A program made the translations under genes and the position numbers. DNA of 18,905 bases from JBGSYN01 sp041750975. GTDB lineage: Bacteria > Pseudomonadota > Alphaproteobacteria > Geminicoccales > Geminicoccaceae. The notes beneath the pieces were generated by a model. That model was not told the origin of the DNA and made no database searches. It worked only from the letters and a program-made list of their open reading frames with translations. Shown here one piece after another: positions 7,026 to 14,575 of the stretch; position 1 is the first letter of the stretch, and every line of letters begins with the position of its first letter. The stretch covers positions 1 to 18,905 of the forward strand of contig JBGSYN010000048.1 of NCBI GenBank assembly GCA_041750975.1, read 5' to 3'.

Positions 7026-8155
7026 GGCGTCCGTTCGGCTATTTTGTCCACCATCAGGGTCGAGGGCATGCCGAGCGCTGCGCAGCCTTGCTCCATGCCC
7101 TGCCCGCCGATCGGCCGGTCACGGTTTTCTGCGCCCGACCCACCATATTCCCGGCAATGCCACCGCAGGTGACGGTGGTCGAAATCCCGTCCCTGTTCGA
7201 GGAGGTCGAACCGGCACCCCCCGGTCTTGGCGATTTCCGCACACCCGTCACAATGCATTGTGCACCGTTGGGCTGGCCGACCATCACCGAGGCCATTGCG
7301 ACGATTACCGGCTGGCTGCATCAAGCCCGACCCGAATTGTTCATCGTCGATGTCTCGGCCGAACTCGCGCAGCTCGCCCGCATTGCCTCGGTTCCGGCTG
7401 TTTTCGTACTGCAGCACGGCGATCGGAGCGACCCCGGCCACATGGCAGGGTATGAAAGCTGTGTCGGCTTTCTGGCACCTTATCATGAAGCGCTGGAACA
7501 ACCCGATCGGCCGCCATGGATCCGCCCCCTGACCCATTATGCACCGGGGTTGGGGGCATCCATCGAAATTCCTGAACAGGCGGTAGCGCGGGCACAGCTT
7601 GGTCTTGATAATGACCGGGAGATGATCCTTATCCTATCGGGCCGAGGCGGCAGTGGTGCGCCGCTCGCGCCTTTGACAATGGGTGCCCGGGCGACACCCG
7701 ACACTGTCTGGATCGCAATCGGTTCCGTCGCGCGGGAGTGGCATGAGACAATTCCCGGCAATCTGGAGCTTCGGGGCTGGACCGACACGCCGAATCTCTT
7801 CCTAGCAGCTGCGGATGTGGTGATTTCGGCGGCCGGCAATACGGCGATCCACATGGTTCTGCAGGCAGGCAGGCCATCGCTCGTCATCCCGGAATGGCGC
7901 TATTTCGACGAGCAGCGGGAAAAGGCACGGGCCCTGGCCCGCAATAACGCGGCGCATGTCCTCGATAGCTGGCCGGCCACATCCCATGGCTGGGCAGGTG
8001 CGCTCGCATCGGCTCGACGCATTGCTGCCGAAAGCCAGCGTGCGCTCCTATCGGCTACAGCAGCGGAGGATGCGGCGGGCTGGCTCGAAAATCTCGCCAG
8101 ATGTCTGTGGCACCAGGAAACCACCGATCTTGCAGGAAGGATTGCTGCGGAATGA
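7022..8155 (+). CDS. MurG-like (GT28/GT-B fold) glycosyltransferase
   Basis: The 377-residue product opens with RPFGYFVHHQGRGHAERCAAL, the glycine-rich loop and His typical of GT-B enzymes related to MurG and UDP-sugar transferases. Its C-terminal half contains DVVISAAGNTAIHMVLQAGRPSLVIPEWRYFDEQ, the nucleotide-sugar binding region of this group, where a Gly-Asn-Thr turn, a bulky loop and a DEQ motif follow one another. There are no membrane segments, so it is cytoplasmic or peripherally membrane-bound. The ATG overlaps the synthase stop and its own stop overlaps the next ATG, so the three genes are very likely translationally coupled. The acceptor and donor sugars cannot be read from sequence; the context suggests a sucrose-related or surface glycan substrate. 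Confidence 0.83.
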   Translation: MRRPFGYFVHHQGRGHAERCAALLHALPADRPVTVFCARPTIFPAMPPQVTVVEIPSLFEEVEPAPPGLGDFRTPVTMHCAPLGWPTITEAIATITGWLHQARPELFIVDVSAELAQLARIASVPAVFVLQHGDRSDPGHMAGYESCVGFLAPYHEALEQPDRPPWIRPLTHYAPGLGASIEIPEQAVARAQLGLDNDREMILILSGRGGSGAPLAPLTMGARATPDTVWIAIGSVAREWHETIPGNLELRGWTDTPNLFLAAADVVISAAGNTAIHMVLQAGRPSLVIPEWRYFDEQREKARALARNNAAHVLDSWPATSHGWAGALASARRIAAESQRALLSATAAEDAAGWLENLARCLWHQETTDLAGRIAAE

Positions 8156-9102
8156 CTGTCTCCGTTCTGACCATCGTCTATGGCCGCCGTGCTCACCTGA
8201 TCAATCTGATCGAAGGACTCAGCCGACAGAGCGTGGTGCCGCACGAGCTCATTATCGCAGTCATGCACGAGCATCCCTTCGAAGGCCTGCCCGAGACACC
8301 CTTCCCGGTCCACCAGCTCCTCATTCCAGACCAAACGCTGCCGCTGGGCAGGGCCCGAAACGCGGCCGCAGCCAAGGCCTCGGGGACCGGGCTGATCTTT
8401 CTCGATGTCGATTGTATTCCCGGCCCGACATTGGTCGAGGACTATTCACGCTTTCTCGCTGCGGTCGACGGCCTCGTCATGGGTGAGGTTCTCTACCTTC
8501 CAGCCAATGCCGTCGAGGACCACTGGAGCTACGAGGCGCTGGACGTGATCGGCGAGAAACATTGCGATCGGAGGGGCCCCCCGGCCAAAATCGATCTCGA
8601 GATCTGCAATGATTACCGGTGCTTCTGGTCGCTCAATTTCGCCATGCGGACGACGACCTACGCTGCGATCGGTGGCTTCGATGAGCGCTATACCGGCTAT
8701 GGTGGCGAAGATACCGATTTCGGGCGATGTGTCGAAGCGGCGGGTGTGCCCATCTATTGGTGCCGTGGGGCTCGGGCCTATCACCAGCATCATCGCCACC
8801 ACATGCCGCCGGTGCATCATCTCCATAGTGTTCTGGCCAACAGCCGGGCGTTTCGCGACAAATGGGGTCACTTCACGATGGAGCACTGGCTCTATGCCTT
8901 CGAGCTGATGGGCCTGATCGAAAACACCGGAGACGACTACCGTATTCTGCGCGAACCGGACGAGGATGATCTGGCTCTGACAAAACAATATGGCGGCCAA
9001 CCCTACGCTTCATCGGCCTGGGTCGTCCGGGACCTCAAGGCGCGCGTGGCGGCGGAGCAAGCGGCGCCGCCTCAGGCAGCAGCCCTTATCGCATCGGCAT
9101 AA
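8152..9102 (+). CDS. GT2 family glycosyltransferase
   Basis: The 316-residue protein begins MTVSVLTIVYGRRAHLINLI, a classical GT-A opening. LPLGRARNAAAAKASG (64-79) and LIFLDVDCIP (81-90) follow, the latter with the Asp85-x-Asp87 motif that binds metal and the nucleotide sugar. GGFDERYTGYGGEDTDFGRC (174-193) provides the Glu186-Asp187 pair near the catalytic base. A His-rich stretch at 211-224 (HQHHRHHMPPVHHLH) follows, within the acceptor-side region. The reading frame is open further upstream to 8101, but the ATG at 8152 is preferred because it gives the conserved N-terminus, overlaps the upstream TGA as ATGA, and has GGAAGG upstream. The 3' end overlaps the convergent GT4 gene by 31 bases. 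Polymerising function is not indicated and specificity is unknown. Confidence 0.86.
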   Translation: MTVSVLTIVYGRRAHLINLIEGLSRQSVVPHELIIAVMHEHPFEGLPETPFPVHQLLIPDQTLPLGRARNAAAAKASGTGLIFLDVDCIPGPTLVEDYSRFLAAVDGLVMGEVLYLPANAVEDHWSYEALDVIGEKHCDRRGPPAKIDLEICNDYRCFWSLNFAMRTTTYAAIGGFDERYTGYGGEDTDFGRCVEAAGVPIYWCRGARAYHQHHRHHMPPVHHLHSVLANSRAFRDKWGHFTMEHWLYAFELMGLIENTGDDYRILREPDEDDLALTKQYGGQPYASSAWVVRDLKARVAAEQAAPPQAAALIASA

Positions 9103-10163
9103 GCCTGCTCATAGGCTTCGGCGATGGCGTGATCACTGAAATGCGCCTCGACCCGGGCTCGCGAAGCCGCCCGCGGCAGATCCAACGCCAGCCGGATCGC
9201 CTGGGCGAGTGCTCCGACATCACCCGGTTTCGCATAGCGGCCGCAGGGACCGATAACCGCACGTGCGGCCCCGTTGTCGAATGCCGCAATTGGCAGTCCG
9301 CAGGCCATGGCCTCTACAGCCGTCAAGCCGAAAGGCTCCAGCCACATGGGAGTGAACAAGGCGACCGAGGCACGGCCAACCGCACGCGCCAGGGGCATGC
9401 TGAACAGCTGGCCGCGATAAGTAATGCCGTCATCCAGAAGGGGTACGACCTCGGTCTCAAAATAATCACGATCTTCGATTGAGCCGTAAAGCGTCAGGGG
9501 TATTTGGGCGATCCGTGCCGCCTGGGCGGCGAGGGCCGTGCCTTTGTTCGGTGTAATCCGGCCGAACCAGACGGCCGTTCCGTCGCCCTCGGACTGGAAG
9601 GGCCATTCGATGAGGCTGATACCGTTCGGCGTAACACGCACATTCGCCGGCACCGCATCCCACCATAAAGGGATCTGCTGATCCGAGAGAACGGTGAACA
9701 ACGTCCAGGGCGACGAAGCTTTGCGGACGGCTTCCCGCAATGTGTGAAACGGCGGGACATGAAGTGTCGTCACCAGCGCTTTGCGGTTTTTGTCGGCCCA
9801 TTCGATGGGGGCCGGATGGAGACTGTTATTGTGGATGACATCGAATTTGCCTCCAGCGACGCGGTCGACGATATGGGGCCATGTCGTATCCAGCCAGTCG
9901 TGCAGCGCCGGCGTGTCGTGCCAGAGCCGCATCGGAAAAATTTTGTCGTAGTGCTCGGGAATTGCCACTTCGAGGGGCAGTGTCGGATCGCTATCGCCAC
10001 TTCCAAACAATGTAACGTCATGGCCGCGGCTCTGAAGGAGCTTCGTCAAACGCCAGGCGTGAGCCTCCATGCCACCGGCAAAAGGTTCTGCGATCGGGTG
10101 GCGCAGATGCGCTATGACGGCAATTTTCAAGGGTCGGACGGCTTTGAGCGATCCCTCATTCAT
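9072..10163 (-). CDS. GT4 family glycosyltransferase
   Basis: The 363-residue product shows the GT-B fold of retaining GT4 enzymes: LKIAVIAHLRHPI and FAGGMEAHAWRLTKLL (29-43) at the N-terminus with the glycine-rich nucleotide-sugar loop, RVTPNGIS (176-183), VWFGRITPNKG (198-208) with Arg202 and Lys207 in the position that contacts the donor phosphates, and LEPFGLTAVEAMACGLP (275-291), giving the Glu276/Glu284 pair. There is no signal peptide or membrane helix. It faces the three-gene synthase operon and overlaps the GT2 gene tail by 31 bases, which leaves no room for a conventional bidirectional terminator. It lies downstream of the cyclase gene on the same strand with a 74-base gap, so co-transcription with it is possible. 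The donor and acceptor are unknown. Confidence 0.87.
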   Translation of the reverse strand: MNEGSLKAVRPLKIAVIAHLRHPIAEPFAGGMEAHAWRLTKLLQSRGHDVTLFGSGDSDPTLPLEVAIPEHYDKIFPMRLWHDTPALHDWLDTTWPHIVDRVAGGKFDVIHNNSLHPAPIEWADKNRKALVTTLHVPPFHTLREAVRKASSPWTLFTVLSDQQIPLWWDAVPANVRVTPNGISLIEWPFQSEGDGTAVWFGRITPNKGTALAAQAARIAQIPLTLYGSIEDRDYFETEVVPLLDDGITYRGQLFSMPLARAVGRASVALFTPMWLEPFGLTAVEAMACGLPIAAFDNGAARAVIGPCGRYAKPGDVGALAQAIRLALDLPRAASRARVEAHFSDHAIAEAYEQAYADAIRAAA

Positions 10164-10237
10164 GACACCTGCCGCAAATCTCCCACACCCGTCGGTGCGG
10201 GATCAAGTCGCCGGCCGCCGCAGAGTTCCGCCTTTGG

Positions 10238-10915
10238 CTAATCTTCCTCGATCGCGATGGCTCGCGCCGGGGCGCCATCCGAATGCGGCAGTTTGAGCGG
10301 CAGGCCAATGAACTCGACGCGATCTTTGGTGAGTGCCGTCATGTTGCAGAGATATTCGAACATGACGACACCCTTGAGCAGGAGCTCGACATGGGTCGTG
10401 TTTTCCTCGAATGCCGGCTGGCGCGCGCCCGTGACCATGTCCCTGATGCAATGGTCTTGCGGGAAGTCGTAGGCGATCGCCTTGATCTTGCGGGCATGGA
10501 GCCAGCGGCAGGCCTCGGCCGTCATGTAGGGAGCGCGGGTCCAGAATTCGGGCGTGTCGATCGATTCGACCATGTCCCAGCCGGCCCGTAACAGCACGAT
10601 ATCGCCTTCCCGCACATGCCCGCCCGCGGCCTTCACAGCGGCCTCGGTGACCGGCGCATCGGCGCCGACGGCGGAGATATCGACCACGGCCGCCTCGCCT
10701 ACGGTCTGCTCAAGTGTGATACCATCCGTCGTATAGGCGCTCTTCGAGAAATGCCGCCCCGAATCCATGTGGGTGAAACCATGCACGGTGCAGCCGAGCC
10801 AGGTCACCTGGATCGGATCGCCGGCATCGAAGCTCTTGGCCTGGCGCCGTTCGACGGGCCAGCGAAAATGATCGGTCTTGATCGGTGTCGAAAGATCGAT
10901 GATGCGTCGTGTCAT
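10238..10915 (-). CDS. Cyclase family metal-dependent hydrolase (kynurenine-formamidase-like)
   Basis: The 225-residue protein matches the cyclase family, whose members include arylformamidase and other amide or lactone hydrolases. RIIDLSTPI opens the protein and CTVHGFTHMDSGRHF (42-56) provides the metal site with His45, His49, Asp51 and His55. The usual family motif is HxGTHxDxPxHF; here Phe replaces the Gly of the GT pair and Gly-Arg replaces the Pro region. DIVLLRAGWD, IAYDFPQD and THVELLLKG in the C-terminal half match the family core. It acts in the cytoplasm. The ribosome site before the ATG is weak. A truncated relative lies at 4676-4863 in the same orientation. The exact substrate is not predictable; kynurenine formamidase is only one option, and no other tryptophan-catabolic gene is nearby. 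Confidence 0.85.
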   Translation of the reverse strand: MTRRIIDLSTPIKTDHFRWPVERRQAKSFDAGDPIQVTWLGCTVHGFTHMDSGRHFSKSAYTTDGITLEQTVGEAAVVDISAVGADAPVTEAAVKAAGGHVREGDIVLLRAGWDMVESIDTPEFWTRAPYMTAEACRWLHARKIKAIAYDFPQDHCIRDMVTGARQPAFEENTTHVELLLKGVVMFEYLCNMTALTKDRVEFIGLPLKLPHSDGAPARAIAIEED

Positions 10916-11000
10916 TCAAGGACCCGAATAGCTGCCGGTACCCTCACAAGAAATCAGTCGCCGATCAAGCACGGGCGCAGGTCGTCTTCACCCTGAGGTC

Positions 11001-11828
11001 TCAGGCCTTGAGGTTCTCGACGAAGAATGCATGCGTGCGGGCCCAGGCCAGGGCTGCGTCGTCCTCGTCGTAGCGGCCGCCGGTCGGATTGGCGAACGCG
11101 TGGTTCGCGGTGTACCAGTGAACGGTCAGGAGATCGCGCTTGCCGGCCTCGTCCATGTTGCGCTCGAATGCACCCACCATTTCCGGATTGATCGAGCTGT
11201 CCTCGGTCCCGAAATGGCCCAGCACAGGACCCTCGAGCGCCGCCAGGTCCTCGGCCGAGCGGGTCAAATTGCCGTAGTAGATGACGGTCGCATCGACCGC
11301 GGCAGCGATCGAGGCATTGAGCGACCAACCGCCGCCAAAGCACCAGCCGATGGTTCCGACCTTGCCGGTCGAGGCCTCATGCCCGCGCAGAAATTCGACC
11401 GCAGCGACCAGTTGTTCGGTTGCGGCGTCGGCATCGACGGATCCCACGAGGGAGCGCGCTTCTTCGGGCGTGGTACCGACCTCGCCGCCATAGAGATCGA
11501 TGGCCAAGGCGATGAAGCCCGCATTGGCGAGTTCCGCCGCCACCGCCTTGATGTTGTCGTTCAGGCCCCACCATTCGTGGATCAACACTATGGCCGGCGC
11601 CGGCGTCATCGCGGGCAGCGCGATCATGCCCGTAGCCTTGCCGCCGCTCGCGGTGTCGATCTCGACTGGCTCGAGACTTGCGCCCTGAGCGTGGGCGAGA
11701 TCGGGATAGGCCAGCACGGTGGCCAATGGCAGGCTCGCCGCCCCCGCGAGAAACGCCCGGCGCTCCATCTCCGAAACCTTGATGGAAGGCAGATCATCCT
11801 TGTGGCCGCAGCCGTCGAGTGTGCACAT
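11001..11828 (-). CDS. Tat-exported dienelactone hydrolase family protein
   Basis: The 275-residue product is an alpha/beta hydrolase of the dienelactone hydrolase family. The catalytic Cys163 sits in GWCFGGGWS, Asp210 in HFGTEDSSINPE and His243 in TANHAFANP; Glu85 in IHEWWGLN matches the conserved glutamate that orients the cysteine. The N-terminus contains ERRAFLAGAASLPLATVLA (22-40) with Arg23-Arg24, then a likely cleavage site after AHA (45-47), a twin-arginine type signal, so periplasmic location is predicted. The region before it (1-21) is long and has Cys2 and Cys7; an internal start at Met21 would give a more ordinary signal, but AGGAGG eight bases before the 11828 ATG favours the longer form. 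The physiological substrate is unknown. Confidence 0.88.
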   Translation of the reverse strand: MCTLDGCGHKDDLPSIKVSEMERRAFLAGAASLPLATVLAYPDLAHAQGASLEPVEIDTASGGKATGMIALPAMTPAPAIVLIHEWWGLNDNIKAVAAELANAGFIALAIDLYGGEVGTTPEEARSLVGSVDADAATEQLVAAVEFLRGHEASTGKVGTIGWCFGGGWSLNASIAAAVDATVIYYGNLTRSAEDLAALEGPVLGHFGTEDSSINPEMVGAFERNMDEAGKRDLLTVHWYTANHAFANPTGGRYDEDDAALAWARTHAFFVENLKA

Positions 11829-11948
11829 CGTGATTTCCTCCTGTTTCAGCAGGTCGTAAGTTGAGTGTGGGCCCCGGTCCAGCTTCGCTCGCTGACAATT
11901 GCGTGTTCAAGAGCAGCCAGAACGGTTCGCCATCAGGGGAGAACGGTC

Positions 11949-12235
11949 ATGCAGACCGTCAATAGCCGCTATATCGTCAATGACGTCGGTGTCGCCTCGT
12001 CATTCTACTGCAATTAGCTGGGGTTCACTCTGGTGATGGATCGAGCCCCCGGTTTCGCGTTACTGTCCAAGGGGCCGTTACGGCTCCATCTGAATGCCCC
12101 AGGCGCCGGCGGCGGCGCTGGCGAAAACATATGCCGGACGGCGCCAGACCGGAGCCCGGCGGTTGGAACCGGTTCCAGTTCCTGCTGCAGGACCCGTCCG
12201 GCAACCTCATCGAACTGTTCGAGCCGAAGGCATAA
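11949..12235 (+). pseudogene. Decayed VOC/glyoxalase-family gene
   Basis: The ATG at 11949 follows GGGGAGA and opens MQTVNSRYIVNDVGVASSFY, then reads CN, a TAG at 12015-12017, and continues in the same frame with LGFTLVMDRAPGFALLSKGP and LRLHLNAPG. This is the normal first half of a small VOC (glyoxalase/bleomycin-resistance) protein, with an in-frame stop where a Gln or similar codon is expected before LGF. Near 12127-12132 the frame slips by one base and the next frame gives MPDGARPEPGGWNR, joined directly to FQFLLQDPSGNLIELFEPKA and a TAA at 12233. VOC proteins usually have roughly 35 residues between GGWNR and the DPSGN motif, so the middle is deleted. A nonsense codon, a frameshift and an internal deletion together make this a clear pseudogene. 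Confidence 0.88.
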
Positions 12236-12284
12236 AGTGCCGATCGGCTTGGGCGCAGAACCGCAGCGCGATCGGTTGGTTTTC

Positions 12285-13103
12285 CTAGTTTGAACCCGCC
12301 TCGAGTGAACGCGTTCGACCGCAGAGTTGTTGCGGCGCGACGCCCAAACCCTTCCCGTTTCCATTCGCGTTCCGGCCTACCAATATGTCGCCCAAGACAA
12401 GGACCAGACGCCAGTCATGATCGGCGATCGTGACGGCTTTCTTGCGAAGGCTTCCCGCCGTCGGTTGGTCCCCGCAAATCCGAGCACCCGCCTCTGCAAG
12501 CAATGCTGCCAGTATTTCACCGGCACTCGTCGTCTTGGTACCGATAGTGACGTCGCCGAGCCGAAGGTCGCGTCCCGTACCGTGGACGACGTCCACACTG
12601 ACTAAGCCCTCGAGGGTTGTCGTCGTCATTGGATAATGCCCGAGCGGCAAGAGTATCGCCGCGACCTGCTTCATCCGTTCGAAATCACCACCCTGGTTTT
12701 GCCGTAAATCCAGATCGATCGGGCCCGGACCAGCGGCGTCGAGAATGGATCGCAGGTCTCGCACGACACTGCGTCCGAAACGATAGATGGATACCGTCCT
12801 GCCGCTGACAGCAACCGACGGCTGGGAGCGCTCCCAGCGAATGGTATCGGTCTGCGGATGCGATACCGGCACCAAGGCGGTCGTCTCCGGATCATGCGCG
12901 GCGATGGCTCGCGCCAGACAGAGCGCGCCCGATCCGGCACAGCGCTCCTTGAATTGACGGACGTCACCAGCGAGATCCGGGCGAAGCTTCTCGATCTGGG
13001 TGACAAGCCGATCCTGAGCGGGATCGGCCCTGATCTCGGCAAGGGTCAGGGCCGCCATGGCCAGCGCCAACGGGAAGGCGGCCCCTAACGAGGAAACGCT
13101 CAA
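12285..13103 (-). CDS. Secreted S41-type peptidase-like protein in a cobalamin-riboswitch operon
   Basis: The 272-residue product has a hydrophobic N-terminus (about 5-22) that looks like a signal peptide. Its C-terminal half resembles the S41 (tail-specific/C-terminal processing) peptidase core: IDLDLRQNQGGDFERM (129-144), then TKTTSAGEILAALLAEAGA (189-207) with candidate nucleophile Ser193, and CGDQPTAGSLRKK (210-222) with candidate general-base Lys221 or Lys222. No PDZ domain is visible and the protein is short for the family, so substrate selection would differ or activity may be lost. The start is a TTG at 13103-13101 that overlaps the TGA of the upstream beta-propeller gene by three bases; Met16 downstream is an alternative but would cut into the signal. 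Coupling to the beta-propeller places it under the same riboswitch. Confidence 0.72.
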   Translation of the reverse strand: MSVSSLGAAFPLALAMAALTLAEIRADPAQDRLVTQIEKLRPDLAGDVRQFKERCAGSGALCLARAIAAHDPETTALVPVSHPQTDTIRWERSQPSVAVSGRTVSIYRFGRSVVRDLRSILDAAGPGPIDLDLRQNQGGDFERMKQVAAILLPLGHYPMTTTTLEGLVSVDVVHGTGRDLRLGDVTIGTKTTSAGEILAALLAEAGARICGDQPTAGSLRKKAVTIADHDWRLVLVLGDILVGRNANGNGKGLGVAPQQLCGRTRSLEAGSN

Positions 13104-14263
13104 TGGCAGTAGTTGAGCGCGCCTACCATATGGGCGCCCCAGGGATCATTGCCGACATTGTCGATAAGCGTGACGAGCGCGCGGCGTCGGACGTCGATCA
13201 CCGCAACTTGGTTCGAACTCGAGAGGGCAACATAGAGCATGGTGCCATCGGGCGTGGTAACACCGGTCTCGGGAACACCTGGGAGGTCGATTTCGCCAAC
13301 CCGCTCCATGGCGTCGAGGTCGAACACGACGAGTTTTTGCTCACCTCGGCTGATGACGAACGCCGTCGTCTCGAACCAGCCTGTGTTGACACCCGTCATA
13401 TCGGCAGCACCCTTCAATCTCGCGACTTCCTCCAATGTCGCGACCGAAATAATCGAGACCGTCTCATCGCCATTGTTCGGCACGATCATGAACTTCCCAT
13501 CCGCGGTCGGATAGGCCCGCCAGGGAAGATTTCCCGTTGCCAAGGTGCTGATTGTTTCCTGGGTGCGGAGATCGAGGACCGCCATCGCATCACCCTCGCC
13601 GAAAGCGGCAAATCCGAGACTGCCATCGGGGGTTGCGGTCACGTTGATGATGCCCTGGAATTCGGCGCTCTCGGGTGACGCCGTTGCCACCGTCTGCGGT
13701 TTGCCTACTGGAATTTCATTGATAACGGTGGCCGACGCCACATCGACGACGCTGACAAGATCGGCCCCGAGATTGCCCACATAGACCAGGCTGCCGTCAG
13801 GACTGAAGGTCATATTGTGCGGCTCGTAAAGGCCATCGACGCGCGACAACTCGCGATTCTCGACGAGCGATACGAAGGACAGAGTGCCGGCGCCGATATT
13901 GCCCACCGCGGCAATAGTCCCGTCCGGTGCCAACTCGATATGCTCCGGCTCGTGATCGAGGGTCAGGGTTTCAACGGTGTCGAGGGTTCGAAGATCGACG
14001 ATGGAAACGGTATTGTCGCCGGTATTGCTCGCGATCATCTTCATGGTGCCGGCCGATACCGCGACCTGATGCGGCACAAGTCCCACCGGTATTCGGGTCG
14101 CCACCGTGTTGGTTCGAGCATCGATCACAGCGATATCGGCGGAATTGCGGTTCGGCACGAAGACGTAATGGCCAAGATCCTCGAGCGCCTGGGCCGGCAA
14201 GGCCATTCCGGTCAGAAGAGAGGCACAAGCAAGAGAGTTCTTTGCCTGGTTTCGAAACGACAT
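13100..14263 (-). CDS. Secreted YncE/YVTN-like beta-propeller protein under cobalamin riboswitch control
   Basis: The 387-residue protein has a signal peptide with likely cleavage after AQA (24-26). The mature part is built from repeated blades of the form NxxDxTVSIVDLRTLxxVETL, PDGSLVYVGNLGADLVSVVD and PDGTMLYVALSSSNQVAVID, about seven in all, as in YncE/YVTN propellers. It ends in WGAHMVGALNYCH. The frame is open to 14293, but the ATG at 14263 is chosen because AGGAG lies seven bases before it and it starts the signal peptide. A cobalamin riboswitch lies upstream on the same strand, so expression should fall when B12 is plentiful. By analogy with BtuG, a beta-propeller that binds B12 in Bacteroides, it may capture corrinoids; that is inference. 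No heme motif CxxCH is present. Confidence 0.85.
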   Translation of the reverse strand: MSFRNQAKNSLACASLLTGMALPAQALEDLGHYVFVPNRNSADIAVIDARTNTVATRIPVGLVPHQVAVSAGTMKMIASNTGDNTVSIVDLRTLDTVETLTLDHEPEHIELAPDGTIAAVGNIGAGTLSFVSLVENRELSRVDGLYEPHNMTFSPDGSLVYVGNLGADLVSVVDVASATVINEIPVGKPQTVATASPESAEFQGIINVTATPDGSLGFAAFGEGDAMAVLDLRTQETISTLATGNLPWRAYPTADGKFMIVPNNGDETVSIISVATLEEVARLKGAADMTGVNTGWFETTAFVISRGEQKLVVFDLDAMERVGEIDLPGVPETGVTTPDGTMLYVALSSSNQVAVIDVRRRALVTLIDNVGNDPWGAHMVGALNYCH

Positions 14264-14323
14264 GGTGCGGCTCCTTTGATGAGCGTAATCCATGCCGCGA
14301 CGCCGAAAGGTTGCAACCCCATA

Positions 14324-14344
14324 CTCAGCGCGCCCCGCACTGAG
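14324..14344 (-). promoter_or_regulatory. Hairpin in the riboswitch expression platform
   Basis: On the minus strand CTCAGTGC and GCGCTGAG can pair as an eight-base stem (one G-T wobble) around a GGGGC loop, between the cobalamin aptamer and the beta-propeller start. There is no U-run after it, so a Rho-independent terminator is unlikely. Just before it, GGCTC at 14346-14342 (partly inside the stem) is complementary to GAGCC in the ribosome-binding region upstream of 14263. Translational control by blocking the ribosome site is therefore the more plausible mechanism. Confidence 0.4.
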
Positions 14345-14357
14345 CCGACATCGAGGC

Positions 14358-14540
14358 GGACACGCAGCGGCAGGTCTTCTGGCTCACGCCTCAGCGGGTT
14401 TGCCGGCCTTCCCAGATACACCAGTTCCCTGACGCACCCAGTGGCATCTTCGGCGAACCCTCCGCGCTTACAGCTGCGGGGACAGCTGCGGATTTGGTTG
14501 AACCAAACGCCTCAACCGCACCGCATTCCCTTTTACTTCA
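14358..14540 (-). promoter_or_regulatory. Cobalamin riboswitch
   Basis: On the minus strand all conserved blocks of the AdoCbl-type cobalamin riboswitch occur in order: AAAAGGGAA near 14534, CCGCAGCTGTCCCCGCAGCTGTAA-like core (split here as CCGCAGCTGTCCCC, then GCAGCTGTAA) at about 14491-14468, GCCACTG near 14444, GGGAAGGC near 14412, and AGCCAGAAGACCTGCC at about 14383-14368. Spacing matches the family, so the element looks complete and functional. It ends about 95 bases before the beta-propeller ATG at 14263 and can only serve the beta-propeller/S41 operon on this strand. Binding of cobalamin normally lowers expression of the downstream genes. Confidence 0.95.
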
Positions 14541-14575
14541 GCGAAGCAACACCTCGCTCGAACCGCTACAGGTCT

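Noticed and set aside
10182..10201. Hairpin with arms CCCACACC and GGTGCGGG between the cyclase and GT4 genes
   Set aside because: It has an internal mismatch, a four-base loop and no U-run on either strand; it is too weak to call a terminator.
12236..12284. Palindrome GCCGATCGGC and a nearby CGATCGG as a terminator for the S41 operon
   Set aside because: The arms are short self-palindromes, and the T-run lies on the wrong strand for the minus-strand operon.
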